Source: JALZVT01 sp964634815
Lineage (GTDB): Bacteria > Pseudomonadota > Gammaproteobacteria > Pseudomonadales > Azotimanducaceae
DNA: 64,000 nucleotides
Direction of reading: 5' to 3'
NCBI GenBank assembly: GCA_964634815.1
Contig: CAZWMD010000005.1
Span: 62,001-126,000, forward strand
Below are positions 32,721 through 42,974 of this stretch, in pieces. The position numbers and the translations under genes are program-made. Within the stretch, counting starts at the first letter, position 1. Each line of letters begins with the position of its first letter. The notes beneath the pieces were generated by a model. The model was given only the letters and a program-made list of their open reading frames with translations. It searched no databases and was not told the origin of the DNA.

Positions 32721-34001
32721 TCAAACCGGCTGCCAACCTTGCGCTGTGTGCTTTAATTCCCGACCACAATCGGCAGGCCGGAGATCCTCTTCGTTTAGCG
32801 CTTGCACAACGCGAACGCCTGCTTCACGCAACCGCACAATTGCCGCATCAAGTTCTTCTAAATGTTTTGCATGTTTTGCATCACCACTCTCCTGGCTCGC
32901 ACCAAAGCTGACCCAAACAGAATCCGAATTACTTCGTTTATCAATACCTGTGGTAACAGCGTCAAGACTCAAGAGCGTCTTCAGGTTCAAGTCAAACCCC
33001 GTCGCGGGACGAGCATCGCCAAACTGCTCACCAATTCCATCGTAACGACCACCGCGTGCGACCGCCCTGCCATGACCAGGGTCGTATAGCGCAAATACAA
33101 GAGCATGATGATAGCCAAAGCCAACCGGGGCGCTGAGATCAAAGCGTACCAACACGTCAGGCCGGAGTTCTCGCAACCGCGCCGCACAGTAGTCTAATTG
33201 GCTGACCAGCTCCAGCAGCTTTTCATCCAACAGATCACCGGCGCCAGACTCGGTGGTTGCACCAAATAATTTCCTTGCGCTCTCAAGAGCAACATCACCA
33301 CCCATAAGACAAACCAACCGGCACAACCGATCAGCGGCATACCTATAGTCAGGCGCTGGAGTTTCTGTCGATTGCTCTAACGCTTTGTCAAAAATCGCCC
33401 TGATATCTGCTTCAGATTTGATCCGTACGGCTTCAAAAAGCTGTTTGCGCAGAATTTCACTGAGCGTTAGCGCATCAACCAAATGCCGAACAAAACCAAC
33501 ATGACCCAGTTCGATAACTACCCCGCGCACACCAGCAGTATGTAGCGCATCGATCGCAAGACACATGATTTCGAGATCTGCTTCCTGACCAGAACAACCA
33601 TAGATTTCGGCGCCCGCTTTTAGCGGCACTCTGGAATCGAGAACACCTTGCGGATTTGCGCGCACAACTGGCCCTGCATAACACAGCCGGCGGGTATGCC
33701 CATTGCGTCCATCTTCATCAGCAAGAGAATTTGCATCGATGCGAGCCGCCTGGGAGGTGATGTCTGCCCGAACTCCCAACGTACGACCGCTCACCTGATC
33801 CGCTACTTGCAGTGTTTGCAGCTTAAGATCATTCCCTACAAGCAACGCATCCAGATATTCAACAATAGGTGGCTCGATGTAGTCATAGCCCCAGACATCA
33901 AACAGATCCAGAACCTGGCGCCGCAACAGCTCCAGATGCCGTGCTCGAGGCGGCAGCAGTTCATCTACACCTTTAGGCAGGCGCCAGAAATCTTGAGACA
34001 C
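32721..34001 (-). CDS. hisZ: ATP phosphoribosyltransferase regulatory subunit HisZ
   Basis: HisRS-like paralogue without tRNA ligase activity that complexes with short HisG to start histidine synthesis and confers allosteric control. The 426-residue protein keeps the class II fold (WRLPKGVDELLPPRARHLELL, then YDYIEPPIVEYLD) and the VARGGRYDGIGEQFG motif but lacks a C-terminal anticodon-binding domain. It begins with GTG. Lying next to purA and hflC matches Pseudomonas. Its presence implies a short-form HisG elsewhere. Confidence 0.94.
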   Translation of the reverse strand: MSQDFWRLPKGVDELLPPRARHLELLRRQVLDLFDVWGYDYIEPPIVEYLDALLVGNDLKLQTLQVADQVSGRTLGVRADITSQAARIDANSLADEDGRNGHTRRLCYAGPVVRANPQGVLDSRVPLKAGAEIYGCSGQEADLEIMCLAIDALHTAGVRGVVIELGHVGFVRHLVDALTLSEILRKQLFEAVRIKSEADIRAIFDKALEQSTETPAPDYRYAADRLCRLVCLMGGDVALESARKLFGATTESGAGDLLDEKLLELVSQLDYCAARLRELRPDVLVRFDLSAPVGFGYHHALVFALYDPGHGRAVARGGRYDGIGEQFGDARPATGFDLNLKTLLSLDAVTTGIDKRSNSDSVWVSFGASQESGDAKHAKHLEELDAAIVRLREAGVRVVQALNEEDLRPADCGRELKHTAQGWQPV

Positions 34002-34115
34002 GGGGCTTCTCCTTCGCGAGAATCAGAAGCGGCTGGTTGGTAACGGATTAATAAGGGTTCGACGACCGGCAGGGAATCAGGTGATAAGCCGGTCAGCTCG
34101 CTTCACGGCAGCGTA

Positions 34116-34994
34116 TCACTCGCCGCCGCCAGCAGAGTCTTTCAAATACTTGAAGAACTCGCTATTGGGGTCAACCACCATCAAATCCCCATCGCCACCA
34201 AACACCGTGGTATAGGCGTTGATGCTGCGATAAAACTCGTAAAACTCTGAATCACGATTATAGGCTTGGGCATAGACCTGCGCCGCCCGTGCGTCGCCAT
34301 CACCACGAAGCTGCTCTGCTTCTTTGTAGGCGTTTGCCTCAATAACTACCACTTGGCGATCCGCATCAGCCCGAATACCCAGAGCAAGTTCTTCCCCTTG
34401 CGCCCGATGTTGGCGGGCCTCAATTTGCCGCTCGGAATTCATCCGATTGAATACCGCACCGCGCACGTCGTCCGGCAAATCAATACGCTTAACCCGGACA
34501 TCAATAACCTCAACGCCAAGGTCTCGTTGCATGCTTTCGTCGAGATCGTGGCGCAGCTCCACCATCAGCTCATCGCGTTCACCACTCACGACAGAGTGCA
34601 TATCGCGGCGACTAATCTGGTTTCGCAGGCCTTCATTCACTCGTTGGGCTAAAAGCGATTGACCACGGCGCTCATCACCGGAAGTAGCAGTGTAGTAACG
34701 GCCTACGTCTTTGATGCGCCATTTCGCAAAGGAATCCACCATAAGCGGCTTCTTCTCAAGCGTGTAGTAACGGGCAGGTTCGGAATCCTGGGTGAGCACC
34801 CGCGCGTCGAACTTCCGTATGGCATCGGCAAACGGCAGTTTAAAATGCAAACCCGGGGGCACATCCGCTTGTTCAACCGCACCAAAACGCAACTTGATGG
34901 CTCGTTCGGTTTCTTTGACCGTGTACACGGAGCCACTGACTGCCGCCACCGTAATCGCCACTAACACAAACATGATTAGTGTTCTAAAACTCAT
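34116..34994 (-). CDS. hflC: HflC, FtsH protease modulator
   Basis: SPFH/prohibitin-family membrane protein that with HflK forms a large periplasmic cage around FtsH and limits its access to membrane substrates. The 292 residues have an N-terminal anchor (LIMFVLVAITVAAVSGSVYTV), then the SPFH core (AIKLRFGAVEQADVPPGLHFKLPFAD) and a coiled C-terminus (NRMNSERQIEARQHRAQGEE). It follows hflK by 54 bases. Confidence 0.96.
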   Translation of the reverse strand: MSFRTLIMFVLVAITVAAVSGSVYTVKETERAIKLRFGAVEQADVPPGLHFKLPFADAIRKFDARVLTQDSEPARYYTLEKKPLMVDSFAKWRIKDVGRYYTATSGDERRGQSLLAQRVNEGLRNQISRRDMHSVVSGERDELMVELRHDLDESMQRDLGVEVIDVRVKRIDLPDDVRGAVFNRMNSERQIEARQHRAQGEELALGIRADADRQVVVIEANAYKEAEQLRGDGDARAAQVYAQAYNRDSEFYEFYRSINAYTTVFGGDGDLMVVDPNSEFFKYLKDSAGGGE

Positions 34995-35048
34995 GCCAAT
35001 ACCTCAAATACCTGGGATGACTTACCCGGAATGACTAATCTGAACCTG

Positions 35049-36185
35049 TTATCGAGGATCACTGCGACGGCTGCTCGTTGTGTTACGAGTTGCCTGCCGC
35101 CGCAGTTGCTCGGTAATTTTGCGCAAATCGTTATCTGACAACGACCCGTCGCTACCGCCTCGGTTACGCAGTTGATCCAAGGGCAAGTACAGCATGTTGT
35201 TGCCGCCCTCTACGTCGAGCAGCACCTTACTCGAGCTCGACATGACCGTCTCGACCGCATCAAGATACAAGCGATCTCGCGTTACCTTTTTGGCCTGTGA
35301 ATACTCGGACCACAGTTTCACAAAGCGATCAGCCTCACCTTCACTTCGCGCGATCACACGATCACGATAGGCATTTGCGGCTTCCAGCTGTTGTTGTGCT
35401 GCACCACGTGCCTCGGGGAGCTTTTGTTCCGCGTAAGCGTTTGCTTCGTTGACAACCCGACTTTCGTCTTCCTTGGCTTTTTGAACGTCGTCGAAGGCTT
35501 CCTTCACCTCACGCGGCGGGCCGGTCTCATTGATGTTGACCGTGCGCACCAGGATTCCCGTGCCGTAGTTGTTCAAATAGTTTTGCAAACGTTGCTGAAC
35601 CTGCACACCCAGGTCAGCCCGGCCTTCGGTGATGACATAGTCCATAACCGAGCTACCCACCACATGCCGCAAAGCCGATTCAGTAGCATGGTCAAGAGAC
35701 ACCTCGGGATCCTTAACCTTGACCACAAAATCCTGGGCATCATCGACAATCCACTGGACAACCAAAGACACATCTACGATGTTCTCATCTTCGGTCAACA
35801 TCAGCGCCTGGTGCTCGTGCTCACGAACTCGCGACACGTTGACCAGCTCGACGTTGTCGATCACGGGGGCGTACCAGTTCAAACCAGGCGTCACTACCGC
35901 CTCTTTGACCTTACCAAAGCGGAACACCACGCCACGCTCGGATTCATCGACTACGTAGATACCGTTGAGGCCGTAGAGAATCACCAGAATAAGCAACACG
36001 CCAGATAGCATGCCGGCACTTAGGCCGGAAGACTTGCCCCCATTACCGCCACCACCTTTGCCACCAAAGATGCCAGACAGCTGGCCCTGCAGCTTTTTAA
36101 ACGCTTCATCGAGATCGGGCGGGCCTTGATCGCCGCCGCGTCCGCCCCAGGGATCTTTGTCGCCGCCGGGTTCATTCCAAGCCAT
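35049..36185 (-). CDS. hflK: HflK, FtsH protease modulator
   Basis: Partner of HflC in the FtsH-HflKC supercomplex. The 378-residue protein has the usual Gly/Asp-rich cytoplasmic N-terminus (MAWNEPGGDKDPWGGRGG), one membrane helix (GMLSGVLLILVILYGLNGIYVV), and the SPFH domain (ERGVVFRFGKVKEAVVTPGLNW) with a charged helical tail. It lies between hflX and hflC, all on the minus strand. Confidence 0.96.
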   Translation of the reverse strand: MAWNEPGGDKDPWGGRGGDQGPPDLDEAFKKLQGQLSGIFGGKGGGGNGGKSSGLSAGMLSGVLLILVILYGLNGIYVVDESERGVVFRFGKVKEAVVTPGLNWYAPVIDNVELVNVSRVREHEHQALMLTEDENIVDVSLVVQWIVDDAQDFVVKVKDPEVSLDHATESALRHVVGSSVMDYVITEGRADLGVQVQQRLQNYLNNYGTGILVRTVNINETGPPREVKEAFDDVQKAKEDESRVVNEANAYAEQKLPEARGAAQQQLEAANAYRDRVIARSEGEADRFVKLWSEYSQAKKVTRDRLYLDAVETVMSSSSKVLLDVEGGNNMLYLPLDQLRNRGGSDGSLSDNDLRKITEQLRRQATRNTTSSRRSDPR

Positions 36186-36321
36186 ATATATGTGCCACCT
36201 AAAAAAGCAGGGTCATGAGTAGAGAAAACCCGATCAAACTCGGATCAACAGGTGATAGTAACCACCAAAGTGCATTCTATGAACCCCTAAGGTTAGTCGC
36301 AATGGCGATAGATGAAGAGTC

Positions 36322-37668
36322 CTACTGGAAATTGGCGATTGGGGGTGTAATTGGGGGTGCAATCTCATCAGACTCAGGTTCAATAATTTCGACCCGCTCC
36401 TGGGCGAGCCGTCGTCGACCTTGCTCGTCTACAAGAATGCGCATGGACCAACCGCCGGTATCGCTACTGGTCTCCTCCACTACCGCATCAATCGAGTGCA
36501 GCCAGGCGTGCAGCCGGCCCTGAACAGGCGTTAAGCAAACCTCAACAGGCTGCGCTTCGCGACCCAGCGCTTCACCAATGGCCTGGGTCAGGGCAGGCAA
36601 ACCCTCCCCGGTGTGCGCACTAACCCAGCGACGTTTGGCGAGAACCTCACCGGATTCTGACAGTTCATTTGCCTGCGCAGCCCCGGGGCCTCTGTCTCCG
36701 GCCAGGTCCGCTTTGTTATAGATCGTCAACCGTGGCACATCCTGCGCGTCTATATCGCCCAGAACCTTGAGTACTTCCGCTTCGCGCTCTGCCGCCGCCT
36801 GATCTGCGCCGTCCACTACCAACAACAATAAGTCTGCGTCTTTGACTTCTTCAAGCGTGGCTTTGAACGCCTCGACCAATGAATGAGGTAAATCGCGAAT
36901 AAAGCCAACGGTATCCGCCAGCACCACCTGCCCAACCCCAGGTACCTCAAGCTGCCGCATCGTTGGATCCAGGGTTGCAAAAAGACGATCTTCCGAAACA
37001 GCGCCACCTGCAGTTAGCGCGTTGAACAGCGTCGACTTGCCCGCGTTGGTGTATCCCACCAATACAACGGTTGAGGTCTGGGCACGTCGTCTGGCACGTC
37101 GACCCTGAGCGCGACGTTTTCGAACCTGGGCGAGTTTCTTCTGGACGCTCTTGATCCGGTCATCGAGCATGCGTTGATCGAGCTCGATTTGTGTCTCACC
37201 CGCCCCACGCAAGCCAACGCCGCCTTTCTGGCGATCAAGGTGAGTCCAGCCTCTGACCAGCCGCGTCTGGGCATGCCTGCACTGCGCCAGCTCCACCTGC
37301 AATTGCCCCTCATGGGTTCTGGCGCGATCCGCAAAGATCGTCAAGATCAGCTCGGTACGGGTAAGCACCCCACACTTTAAGTGCGTTTCCAGATTCCGCT
37401 GCTGCGTGGGACTGAGTTCATGATTCACAACCAGTACATCTGCTCCCGCAGCGCGAACTTCATTGGCAATTTCTTCCAGCTTGCCTTTGCCAACAAACCA
37501 GCGCGGGTGGGGGGTGGTTCTGCGAGCTAGCAGCAACCCACAAACATCCATGCCTGCAGATGAAACCAGCTCAGTTAACTCGCTTGCGCGTTCAGATTCG
37601 GAGTTCTGTGAAAAGCGCACATGGAGCAAAAGCGCCTGGCGGCCGGCTTCAGGTCGATCAAACAGCAT
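36322..37668 (-). CDS. hflX: GTPase HflX (ribosome splitting/rescue)
   Basis: Obg-HflX GTPase that splits stalled 70S ribosomes under heat or antibiotic stress. The 448-residue protein has the HflX N-domain (SAGMDVCGLLLARRTTPHPRW), a glycine/Arg-rich linker (GGVGLRGAGETQIELD), and a G domain with GYTNAGKSTLFNALT and DTVGFIRDLPH. The C-terminus ends in a Pro/Ile-rich repeat coded by a small duplication. Located between hfq and hflK as in other gammaproteobacteria. Confidence 0.96.
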   Translation of the reverse strand: MLFDRPEAGRQALLLHVRFSQNSESERASELTELVSSAGMDVCGLLLARRTTPHPRWFVGKGKLEEIANEVRAAGADVLVVNHELSPTQQRNLETHLKCGVLTRTELILTIFADRARTHEGQLQVELAQCRHAQTRLVRGWTHLDRQKGGVGLRGAGETQIELDQRMLDDRIKSVQKKLAQVRKRRAQGRRARRRAQTSTVVLVGYTNAGKSTLFNALTAGGAVSEDRLFATLDPTMRQLEVPGVGQVVLADTVGFIRDLPHSLVEAFKATLEEVKDADLLLLVVDGADQAAAEREAEVLKVLGDIDAQDVPRLTIYNKADLAGDRGPGAAQANELSESGEVLAKRRWVSAHTGEGLPALTQAIGEALGREAQPVEVCLTPVQGRLHAWLHSIDAVVEETSSDTGGWSMRILVDEQGRRRLAQERVEIIEPESDEIAPPITPPIANFQ

Positions 37669-37753
37669 TAATAGTATTCCAGACCTTCAGGAGCTGCCCT
37701 CTGGGACGATGCTCCGGGACGGATAGAAACAGCAGAGGCCTGTCGATACGTTG

Positions 37754-38011
37754 TTACTCAGAGGCAACCGGATCGTCGTCCATGCCAGTCACAGCGGCAG
37801 ACAGCTTAACGGGCCGGGAGGGCACCACGGTCGAAATTGCGTGCTTGTAGACCATTTGTGAAACAGAGTTGCGCAACAAGACGGCGAACTGGTCAAACGA
37901 CTCGATCTGACCCTGGAGCTTGATGCCGTTGATGAGATAGATGGAGACCGGAATCCGCTCTTTTCGCAGAGTATTCAGGTACGGATCTTGTAATGAGTGT
38001 CCTTTGGACAT
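37754..38011 (-). CDS. hfq: RNA chaperone Hfq
   Basis: Hexameric Sm-like ring that pairs small RNAs with mRNAs. The 85-residue form has the full Sm core (HSLQDPYLNTLRKERIPVSI, LINGIKLQGQIESFDQFAVLL, YKHAISTVVPSRPV) and a short acidic C-terminus, as in Pseudomonas rather than the longer E. coli tail. AAGGAGA precedes the ATG. A 187-base gap from miaA could hold its own promoter. Confidence 0.98.
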   Translation of the reverse strand: MSKGHSLQDPYLNTLRKERIPVSIYLINGIKLQGQIESFDQFAVLLRNSVSQMVYKHAISTVVPSRPVKLSAAVTGMDDDPVASE

Positions 38012-38198
38012 GTTGTTATTCTCCTTCTGCCCTTGCCAAAGAGCCCTTGCGATAGACAGAACACCAAATACAGCATTCTAAATGCCTGCGGTGCACCCTC
38101 TTGATTCAGCTGCACTGCGCTACCGACTCCCTGTCGGACCGCCCAACTATGGGCATCGACCCAAAATAATGCAACAAGAGCTAAAAATCAGGGCAGGA

Positions 38199-39179
38199 CT
38201 ATGCGCGCCCCTGGATTCGCAGCGCTTCAAGAATGGCAGGCAGGTGTTTTCTGGGGTCATCTGCACAAACCCATTCTTCGACCAGACCCGCCTGATGCCA
38301 GCCTCTCAACCAGGTGAGTTGCCGTTTGGCAAGCTGACGCGTGGCTGCCTGACCTCGCTCTGAAGCCTCCTCAAGCGAGCACAGTCCCTGCACATGTCCC
38401 AACACCTGACGATAGCCAACACAGCGCATGGAGGTCATGTCTGCGGAAAGATCCCCGCGCGCCCAGAGACCAGTCACCTCGTCGACAAAGCCTTCGCGAA
38501 GCATCTGCTGAAACCGCGAGTTTATCCGGGCATGCAAACTGGCCCGATCGGCGGGTATGAGGGCATGCTCGATCAGGCGTCCTCCGAGCTTGGCCAATAA
38601 CCCATCATGGCCACTCGCCCAGAAGCTCGATATGGGCTTGCCTGTGAGCCGGAAAACCTCCACGGCGCGGATGAGACGCTGACGGTTGTTCGGGTCGATC
38701 GCAGAAGCAGCAGCGGAATCAAAGCGCTCAAGTTGTGCGTGCAACGCCAACAGCCCTCTATCAGCTATCTCTTTCTCGAGTTCGTCGCGCACCTCTTGAT
38801 CCCGGGCTGGCATCTGGGCCAGGCCGTCACGCAGGGCACGAAAATAAAGCATGGTGCCGCCGACAAACACCGGCAGCTGACCAGCGTCCCAGGCGCTTTC
38901 CAATTCCAGTCGAGCATCACGCAAAAATTCATGCGCGGAATAACTTTCAAAGGGTTCGATCACATCTACAAGGGCATGCGGATAAGAAGCAAGCTCCTGG
39001 GTACTGGGTTTTGCTGTGCCTATATTCATGTGCCGAAACACCATGGCTGAATCAACACTAATAATTCGCACCGGCAGTTCATCGGCAAGTGCAATGGCAA
39101 GCGCAGTCTTGCCAATCGCCGTAGGACCCATGATGCAAAGTGCAATACGCTGGCCAGTATGTACTGAAGAATCAGACAC
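38199..39179 (-). CDS. miaA: tRNA dimethylallyltransferase MiaA
   Basis: Adds a dimethylallyl group to A37 of tRNAs reading UNN codons. The 326-residue protein has the P-loop GPTAIGKTALAIALAD, the SVDSAMVFRHMNIGTAKPS substrate loop (Ala and Phe replace the usual Arg-Gln-Val-Tyr pattern in part), and C-terminal RCVGYRQVLGH and TRQLAKRQLTWLRG. It lies 27 bases after mutL, the usual mutL-miaA-hfq order. Confidence 0.96.
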   Translation of the reverse strand: MSDSSVHTGQRIALCIMGPTAIGKTALAIALADELPVRIISVDSAMVFRHMNIGTAKPSTQELASYPHALVDVIEPFESYSAHEFLRDARLELESAWDAGQLPVFVGGTMLYFRALRDGLAQMPARDQEVRDELEKEIADRGLLALHAQLERFDSAAASAIDPNNRQRLIRAVEVFRLTGKPISSFWASGHDGLLAKLGGRLIEHALIPADRASLHARINSRFQQMLREGFVDEVTGLWARGDLSADMTSMRCVGYRQVLGHVQGLCSLEEASERGQAATRQLAKRQLTWLRGWHQAGLVEEWVCADDPRKHLPAILEALRIQGRA

Positions 39180-39206
39180 TGGTTCGGTTCCCCAGAAACA
39201 AAACCC

Positions 39207-41018
39207 TTACTGACCTCGCAAAAAGAAACTGTCGAGTTCTTTCATGGAGAACATGCGATAGGTCGGTCGACCGTGATTGCATTGCCCGGCATTTGGCGTG
39301 ATTTCCATTTGCCTGAGCAAAGCGTTCATCTCGTCAATCGTTAAATTACGATGCGCACGAACCGAGCCGCGACATGCTATGTTGGCCAGGAGTCTTTCTT
39401 GCTGAAACTCTATGCGATCCGTAGCGCCGTTTTGAGCCAAATCAGACGCCAGATCTTGCACCAGCGATTCCAGGTCCTCATCGAGCAGCAAAAGTGGTGC
39501 CTCGCGCACGCTCAGCACATCTTTGCCCATACGACTGAGAGTCAAACCCAACTTTTCGAGTTCTTCGGCCTGAGTTTCTACCATATCGGCTTCCGCAGCG
39601 GATACCGAGACAGTCACCGGAACCAGCAATCGTTGCGATGCAACCGTTCTGTCGCTGAGCTCGCGTTTCAATCGTTCGTAGGTAATCCGCTCGTGCGCTG
39701 CATGCATATCAACCAAAACCATACCGGCGCTGTTCTGCGCCAAAATATAGATACCCTGCAACTGAGCCAGTGCATAACCCAGGGGTGCATCAGATTTACT
39801 CGGGGAGTCAGCAGCCGTGTTAGACGGCGCGGCGGTGGTGTAGCTTGCAAAGGTTGTTGTTGGCTTGTAGCCAGAACCATTCTCCGGCTGAGCGGCGGGA
39901 TAAAAATCCAATGACGCAGTACTGGTTGGAGATGAGTTATCCGCGACATCTCTGATGGCGATCTGCGTAGCTGACTCAGACGCAGAAGTCTGCACGCCAT
40001 CGTCTATAACCAACTCGGGACGAACCTCACGCAAGAGGCGGTTTAGCGTGCCAAAAATAAAGTCATGTACCGTGCGAGAGTTACGAAAGCGAACCTCATG
40101 TTTGGTTGGATGAACATTGACGTCGACCTCTTCGAACGGCAACTCCAGATAGACAACAAACACAGGCTGCCTACCGTGAAACATCACATCGCGATAGGCT
40201 TGACGCACTGCATGACCAATCAGCTTGTCGCGCACGGCTCGCCCATTGACAAAAAAGAACTGGCCGGTGGCCTGCGCTCGAGTATAGGTAGGATCGCCTA
40301 TCCAGCCCCATATTCTCATTCCAGCGTTAGACTCATCTATCAGCTGAGCATTCTCTACAAAGCTGCCTCCCAGAATATCGCTGACACGGCGGCTCCGACC
40401 TTGTGCATCCACGCAAGGTGGCAGGTTCATTAACTGACGGGAACCATGGCTCAAACTGAAGCCCGTCGTGAAGTGCGCGAGTGCCAACCGACGTAACGTA
40501 GTTTCGATATGATTAAGTTCGGTACGTTCTGTCTTCAGGAATTTCCGCCGCGCCGGCGTATTGAAGAACAAGTCCTCAACGGTAACAGTGGTGCCTTGTG
40601 GATGGGCGCGCGGCCCCTGGTCAAGCTCAACACCACCTTCAACGACCAGTGCTACGGCGTCGTCCTCGCCGCTCTTCGAACAGAGCGTCAGGCGCGCAAC
40701 ACTTGCCGAGCTCGCAAGGGCTTCGCCACGAAAGCCAAGAGTTTGCACACCATCTAGATCTTGTGCGCGCTGAATTTTGCTGGTTGCGTGCCGCGACAGA
40801 GCCAGTCGCAAGTCGCTCGCATCTATCCCGTGGCCGTTGTCCTGGACAACGATGCGTTTGATGCCGCCTTGCTCAAGACGTACCGAGATGTTGGTGGCTC
40901 CGGCATCAAGCGAGTTTTCGACCAACTCTTTCACGATAGATGCCGGACGCTCGACAACCTCTCCCGCAGCAATCTGGTTGGAGGTGATCTCGTTGAGTTG
41001 TCTAATTTTAGCGCTCAT
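39207..41018 (-). CDS. mutL: DNA mismatch repair protein MutL (endonuclease type)
   Basis: Links MutS mismatch recognition to strand removal. The 603-residue protein has the GHKL ATPase N-domain (ELVENSLDAGATNI, DNGHGIDASDL, TLGFRGEALASSASV) and a C-terminal dimerisation domain. The C-domain holds the metal motif DMHAAHERITYE, matching DQHA(x)2E(x)4E apart from one residue, and CNHGRP. It is therefore predicted to nick DNA itself, as in species without MutH. Lies between amiB and miaA. Confidence 0.96.
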   Translation of the reverse strand: MSAKIRQLNEITSNQIAAGEVVERPASIVKELVENSLDAGATNISVRLEQGGIKRIVVQDNGHGIDASDLRLALSRHATSKIQRAQDLDGVQTLGFRGEALASSASVARLTLCSKSGEDDAVALVVEGGVELDQGPRAHPQGTTVTVEDLFFNTPARRKFLKTERTELNHIETTLRRLALAHFTTGFSLSHGSRQLMNLPPCVDAQGRSRRVSDILGGSFVENAQLIDESNAGMRIWGWIGDPTYTRAQATGQFFFVNGRAVRDKLIGHAVRQAYRDVMFHGRQPVFVVYLELPFEEVDVNVHPTKHEVRFRNSRTVHDFIFGTLNRLLREVRPELVIDDGVQTSASESATQIAIRDVADNSSPTSTASLDFYPAAQPENGSGYKPTTTFASYTTAAPSNTAADSPSKSDAPLGYALAQLQGIYILAQNSAGMVLVDMHAAHERITYERLKRELSDRTVASQRLLVPVTVSVSAAEADMVETQAEELEKLGLTLSRMGKDVLSVREAPLLLLDEDLESLVQDLASDLAQNGATDRIEFQQERLLANIACRGSVRAHRNLTIDEMNALLRQMEITPNAGQCNHGRPTYRMFSMKELDSFFLRGQ

Positions 41019-41043
41019 ACAGTCTTACTGACAGTCGACACGA

Positions 41044-42507
41044 CTAGGGTAACGGAATCCTCAGCACTTGACCGATTTTGATGCGATCGTTGGCGAGAGA
41101 ATTGGCTGCGCGCAACGCCTTGGTACTGACCCCGTAAAGCGCCGCCACTTCTGACAAGCTATCGCCGGAGCGAATGATATGCCGACGCAAGCCATCCTTC
41201 CCCCGTAAACGAGAACGACCGCTGTCGTCCGCTCCTGACTTCGGCTTTGATGAGCGTTGTGCGATGAGTGACCCCGGCGGTGGGTGCAAAAGGACGTAAT
41301 TTAAGATGCCTCGGGCCACCGCCCCTGCCACCTGATCCTGATACCTGGAGTCGGAGAGTCTGCGCGCCTCTTCAGGATTAGACAGGAACCCGGTCTCGAT
41401 CAGCACTGAAGGAATATCGGGTGATTTCAGCACTTCAAAACCCGCCTCCTCAACCGTGTATTTGTGCATTTCTACACTGCGAGCAAGCTCAGTGAGGAGC
41501 TCATCCGCTAACTGAAGACTCGCGTTGCGTTGCGCATCCATCGATAGATCCAGCAGTACCCGCGCTAAATCAGCATCGGTTTCTCGCAAGCTGACATCGC
41601 TGACAACACCACCAATCACGCCACCAATAAGATCGGAGCGCGAATCTTTCGCAGCAAGCCAGGCCGCAACTTCGCTGGATGCACCACTCGGCGATAGTGC
41701 ATACACGGAAGCACCCTGTACGTCTGCCTCGATGTAGGCATCGGCATGCAACGACACAAACAAATCTGCGCGCGCATCACGAGCAATATTTTTTCGCTCC
41801 AGACGCCGGACGTAATAGTCGCCATCCCGTACCAGCAAAACCCGCAATCCGGGTTGCTTGTTGAGAAGATTGGCAACCTTGCGCGAGAGCGTCATCACCA
41901 CATCAGCTTCGTGCACACCTCCCGCACCAAGGGCACCTGGGTCTTCACCACCGTGACCGGAATCAAGAGCAACAACGATATCGCGCAGGGCTCCATCGCC
42001 GTCATTGTGTATCGTTGCTGCGGACTCAGCCGGTTTTTGATCTACAAACAGATCAACCACCAACCGATGACCGTAAGGTGCAATGGGGTCCAGGCGAAAT
42101 GCTTTGGCGTGCAATGGCATACTGGTGGGCAGGCGTAATTTCGCTCTTGCGCCACGACCCCGCTCCAGGGTCAGACTGACGATGCGGCTGCCTGCAAGGT
42201 TGACGTTATCAAAATCAAACGCCGATTCTGGCGACAGGTTATTCAGTGCAATAAACGCTTTCTGCTCACTGCCTCCAAGGCGAAATTCAAGCTCCTCAGT
42301 GGTGTCCATAACCAGTCGCGTATAGTTAGGCGCATTGTGGACTCGAACTCCCTGCAGAACCGCTTCCCCGCGAGATTCAGCCCTGACCGGCAACGTCAGG
42401 CCGAAGAAGAGTAAGAAGAAGAGCAAGAGGACCAACGTGAGCAGTACAAGCATTGGCAGAGCAATGGTCACACGGCGATCTACAACCGACCGGTTAGGAC
42501 TAGTCAA
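41044..42507 (-). CDS. amiB: N-acetylmuramoyl-L-alanine amidase (AmiB/AmiC type)
   Basis: Periplasmic zinc amidase that cleaves peptide stems from peptidoglycan for daughter-cell separation. From the TTG at 42507 the protein has about 487 residues: an Arg-containing signal peptide (VTIALPMLVLLTLVLLLFF core), an AMIN domain for septal localisation (GVRVHNAPNYTRLVMDTTEE), the Amidase_3 domain (VALDSGHGGEDPGALG, SVLIETGFLSNPEEA), and a C-terminal LysM domain (HIIRSGDSLSEVAALYGV). A GTG at 42471 is the other start. The open frame runs further into tsaE but without family sequence. Confidence 0.93.
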   Translation of the reverse strand: MTSPNRSVVDRRVTIALPMLVLLTLVLLLFFLLFFGLTLPVRAESRGEAVLQGVRVHNAPNYTRLVMDTTEELEFRLGGSEQKAFIALNNLSPESAFDFDNVNLAGSRIVSLTLERGRGARAKLRLPTSMPLHAKAFRLDPIAPYGHRLVVDLFVDQKPAESAATIHNDGDGALRDIVVALDSGHGGEDPGALGAGGVHEADVVMTLSRKVANLLNKQPGLRVLLVRDGDYYVRRLERKNIARDARADLFVSLHADAYIEADVQGASVYALSPSGASSEVAAWLAAKDSRSDLIGGVIGGVVSDVSLRETDADLARVLLDLSMDAQRNASLQLADELLTELARSVEMHKYTVEEAGFEVLKSPDIPSVLIETGFLSNPEEARRLSDSRYQDQVAGAVARGILNYVLLHPPPGSLIAQRSSKPKSGADDSGRSRLRGKDGLRRHIIRSGDSLSEVAALYGVSTKALRAANSLANDRIKIGQVLRIPLP

Positions 42508-42970
42508 TTTCAAACCAGCAAACTCGAACTTTTCGGTCCTGTGCTGAAGCGCCGTGGTTGTTGCTTTGAGAAACATCAGCGCTAAATTCCAGCTCCAGAT
42601 CTGCAGGGGGTAACCATTGTGCCCCGCGCTCCGGCCATTCAACAAAGCGCAGGCCGGGCTCGTCAAACAGTTCGGCAAAACCCGCCAGCTCAAGCTCCCA
42701 CGGATCGTTGATGCGATAAAGGTCAAAATGATAGAGGGGGCCATCGCTAAGTTGATAAGGCTCAAGCAGTGTATAGGTGGGGCTCTTCACAGCACCTTCG
42801 ATACCCCGGGCTCGCAAAAAATACCGCGTGAAGGTGGTTTTGCCAACGCCAAGATCGCCGCGCAAGTACACCGTTGCCGGCGACCTGAGCTCGCAAGCCA
42901 GGCGAGTAGCAAAATCGGCCGTTGCCTGCTCATCCACAAGCATGATCGTTTCTTCTTTGACGAGCCGCAT
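42500..42970 (-). CDS. tsaE: tRNA threonylcarbamoyladenosine ATPase TsaE
   Basis: ATPase of the TsaBDE complex that makes t6A37 on tRNAs reading ANN codons. The 156-residue protein has the P-loop RGDLGVGKTTFTR, SPTYTLLEPYQL switch region and HFDLYRINDPWELELAG with FVEWPERG, all diagnostic. The ATG at 42970 begins 4 bases after the nnr stop; a longer open frame into nnr has no family sequence. The 3' end overlaps the probable amiB start. Confidence 0.95.
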   Translation of the reverse strand: MRLVKEETIMLVDEQATADFATRLACELRSPATVYLRGDLGVGKTTFTRYFLRARGIEGAVKSPTYTLLEPYQLSDGPLYHFDLYRINDPWELELAGFAELFDEPGLRFVEWPERGAQWLPPADLELEFSADVSQSNNHGASAQDRKVRVCWFEID

Positions 42971-42974
42971 TGGG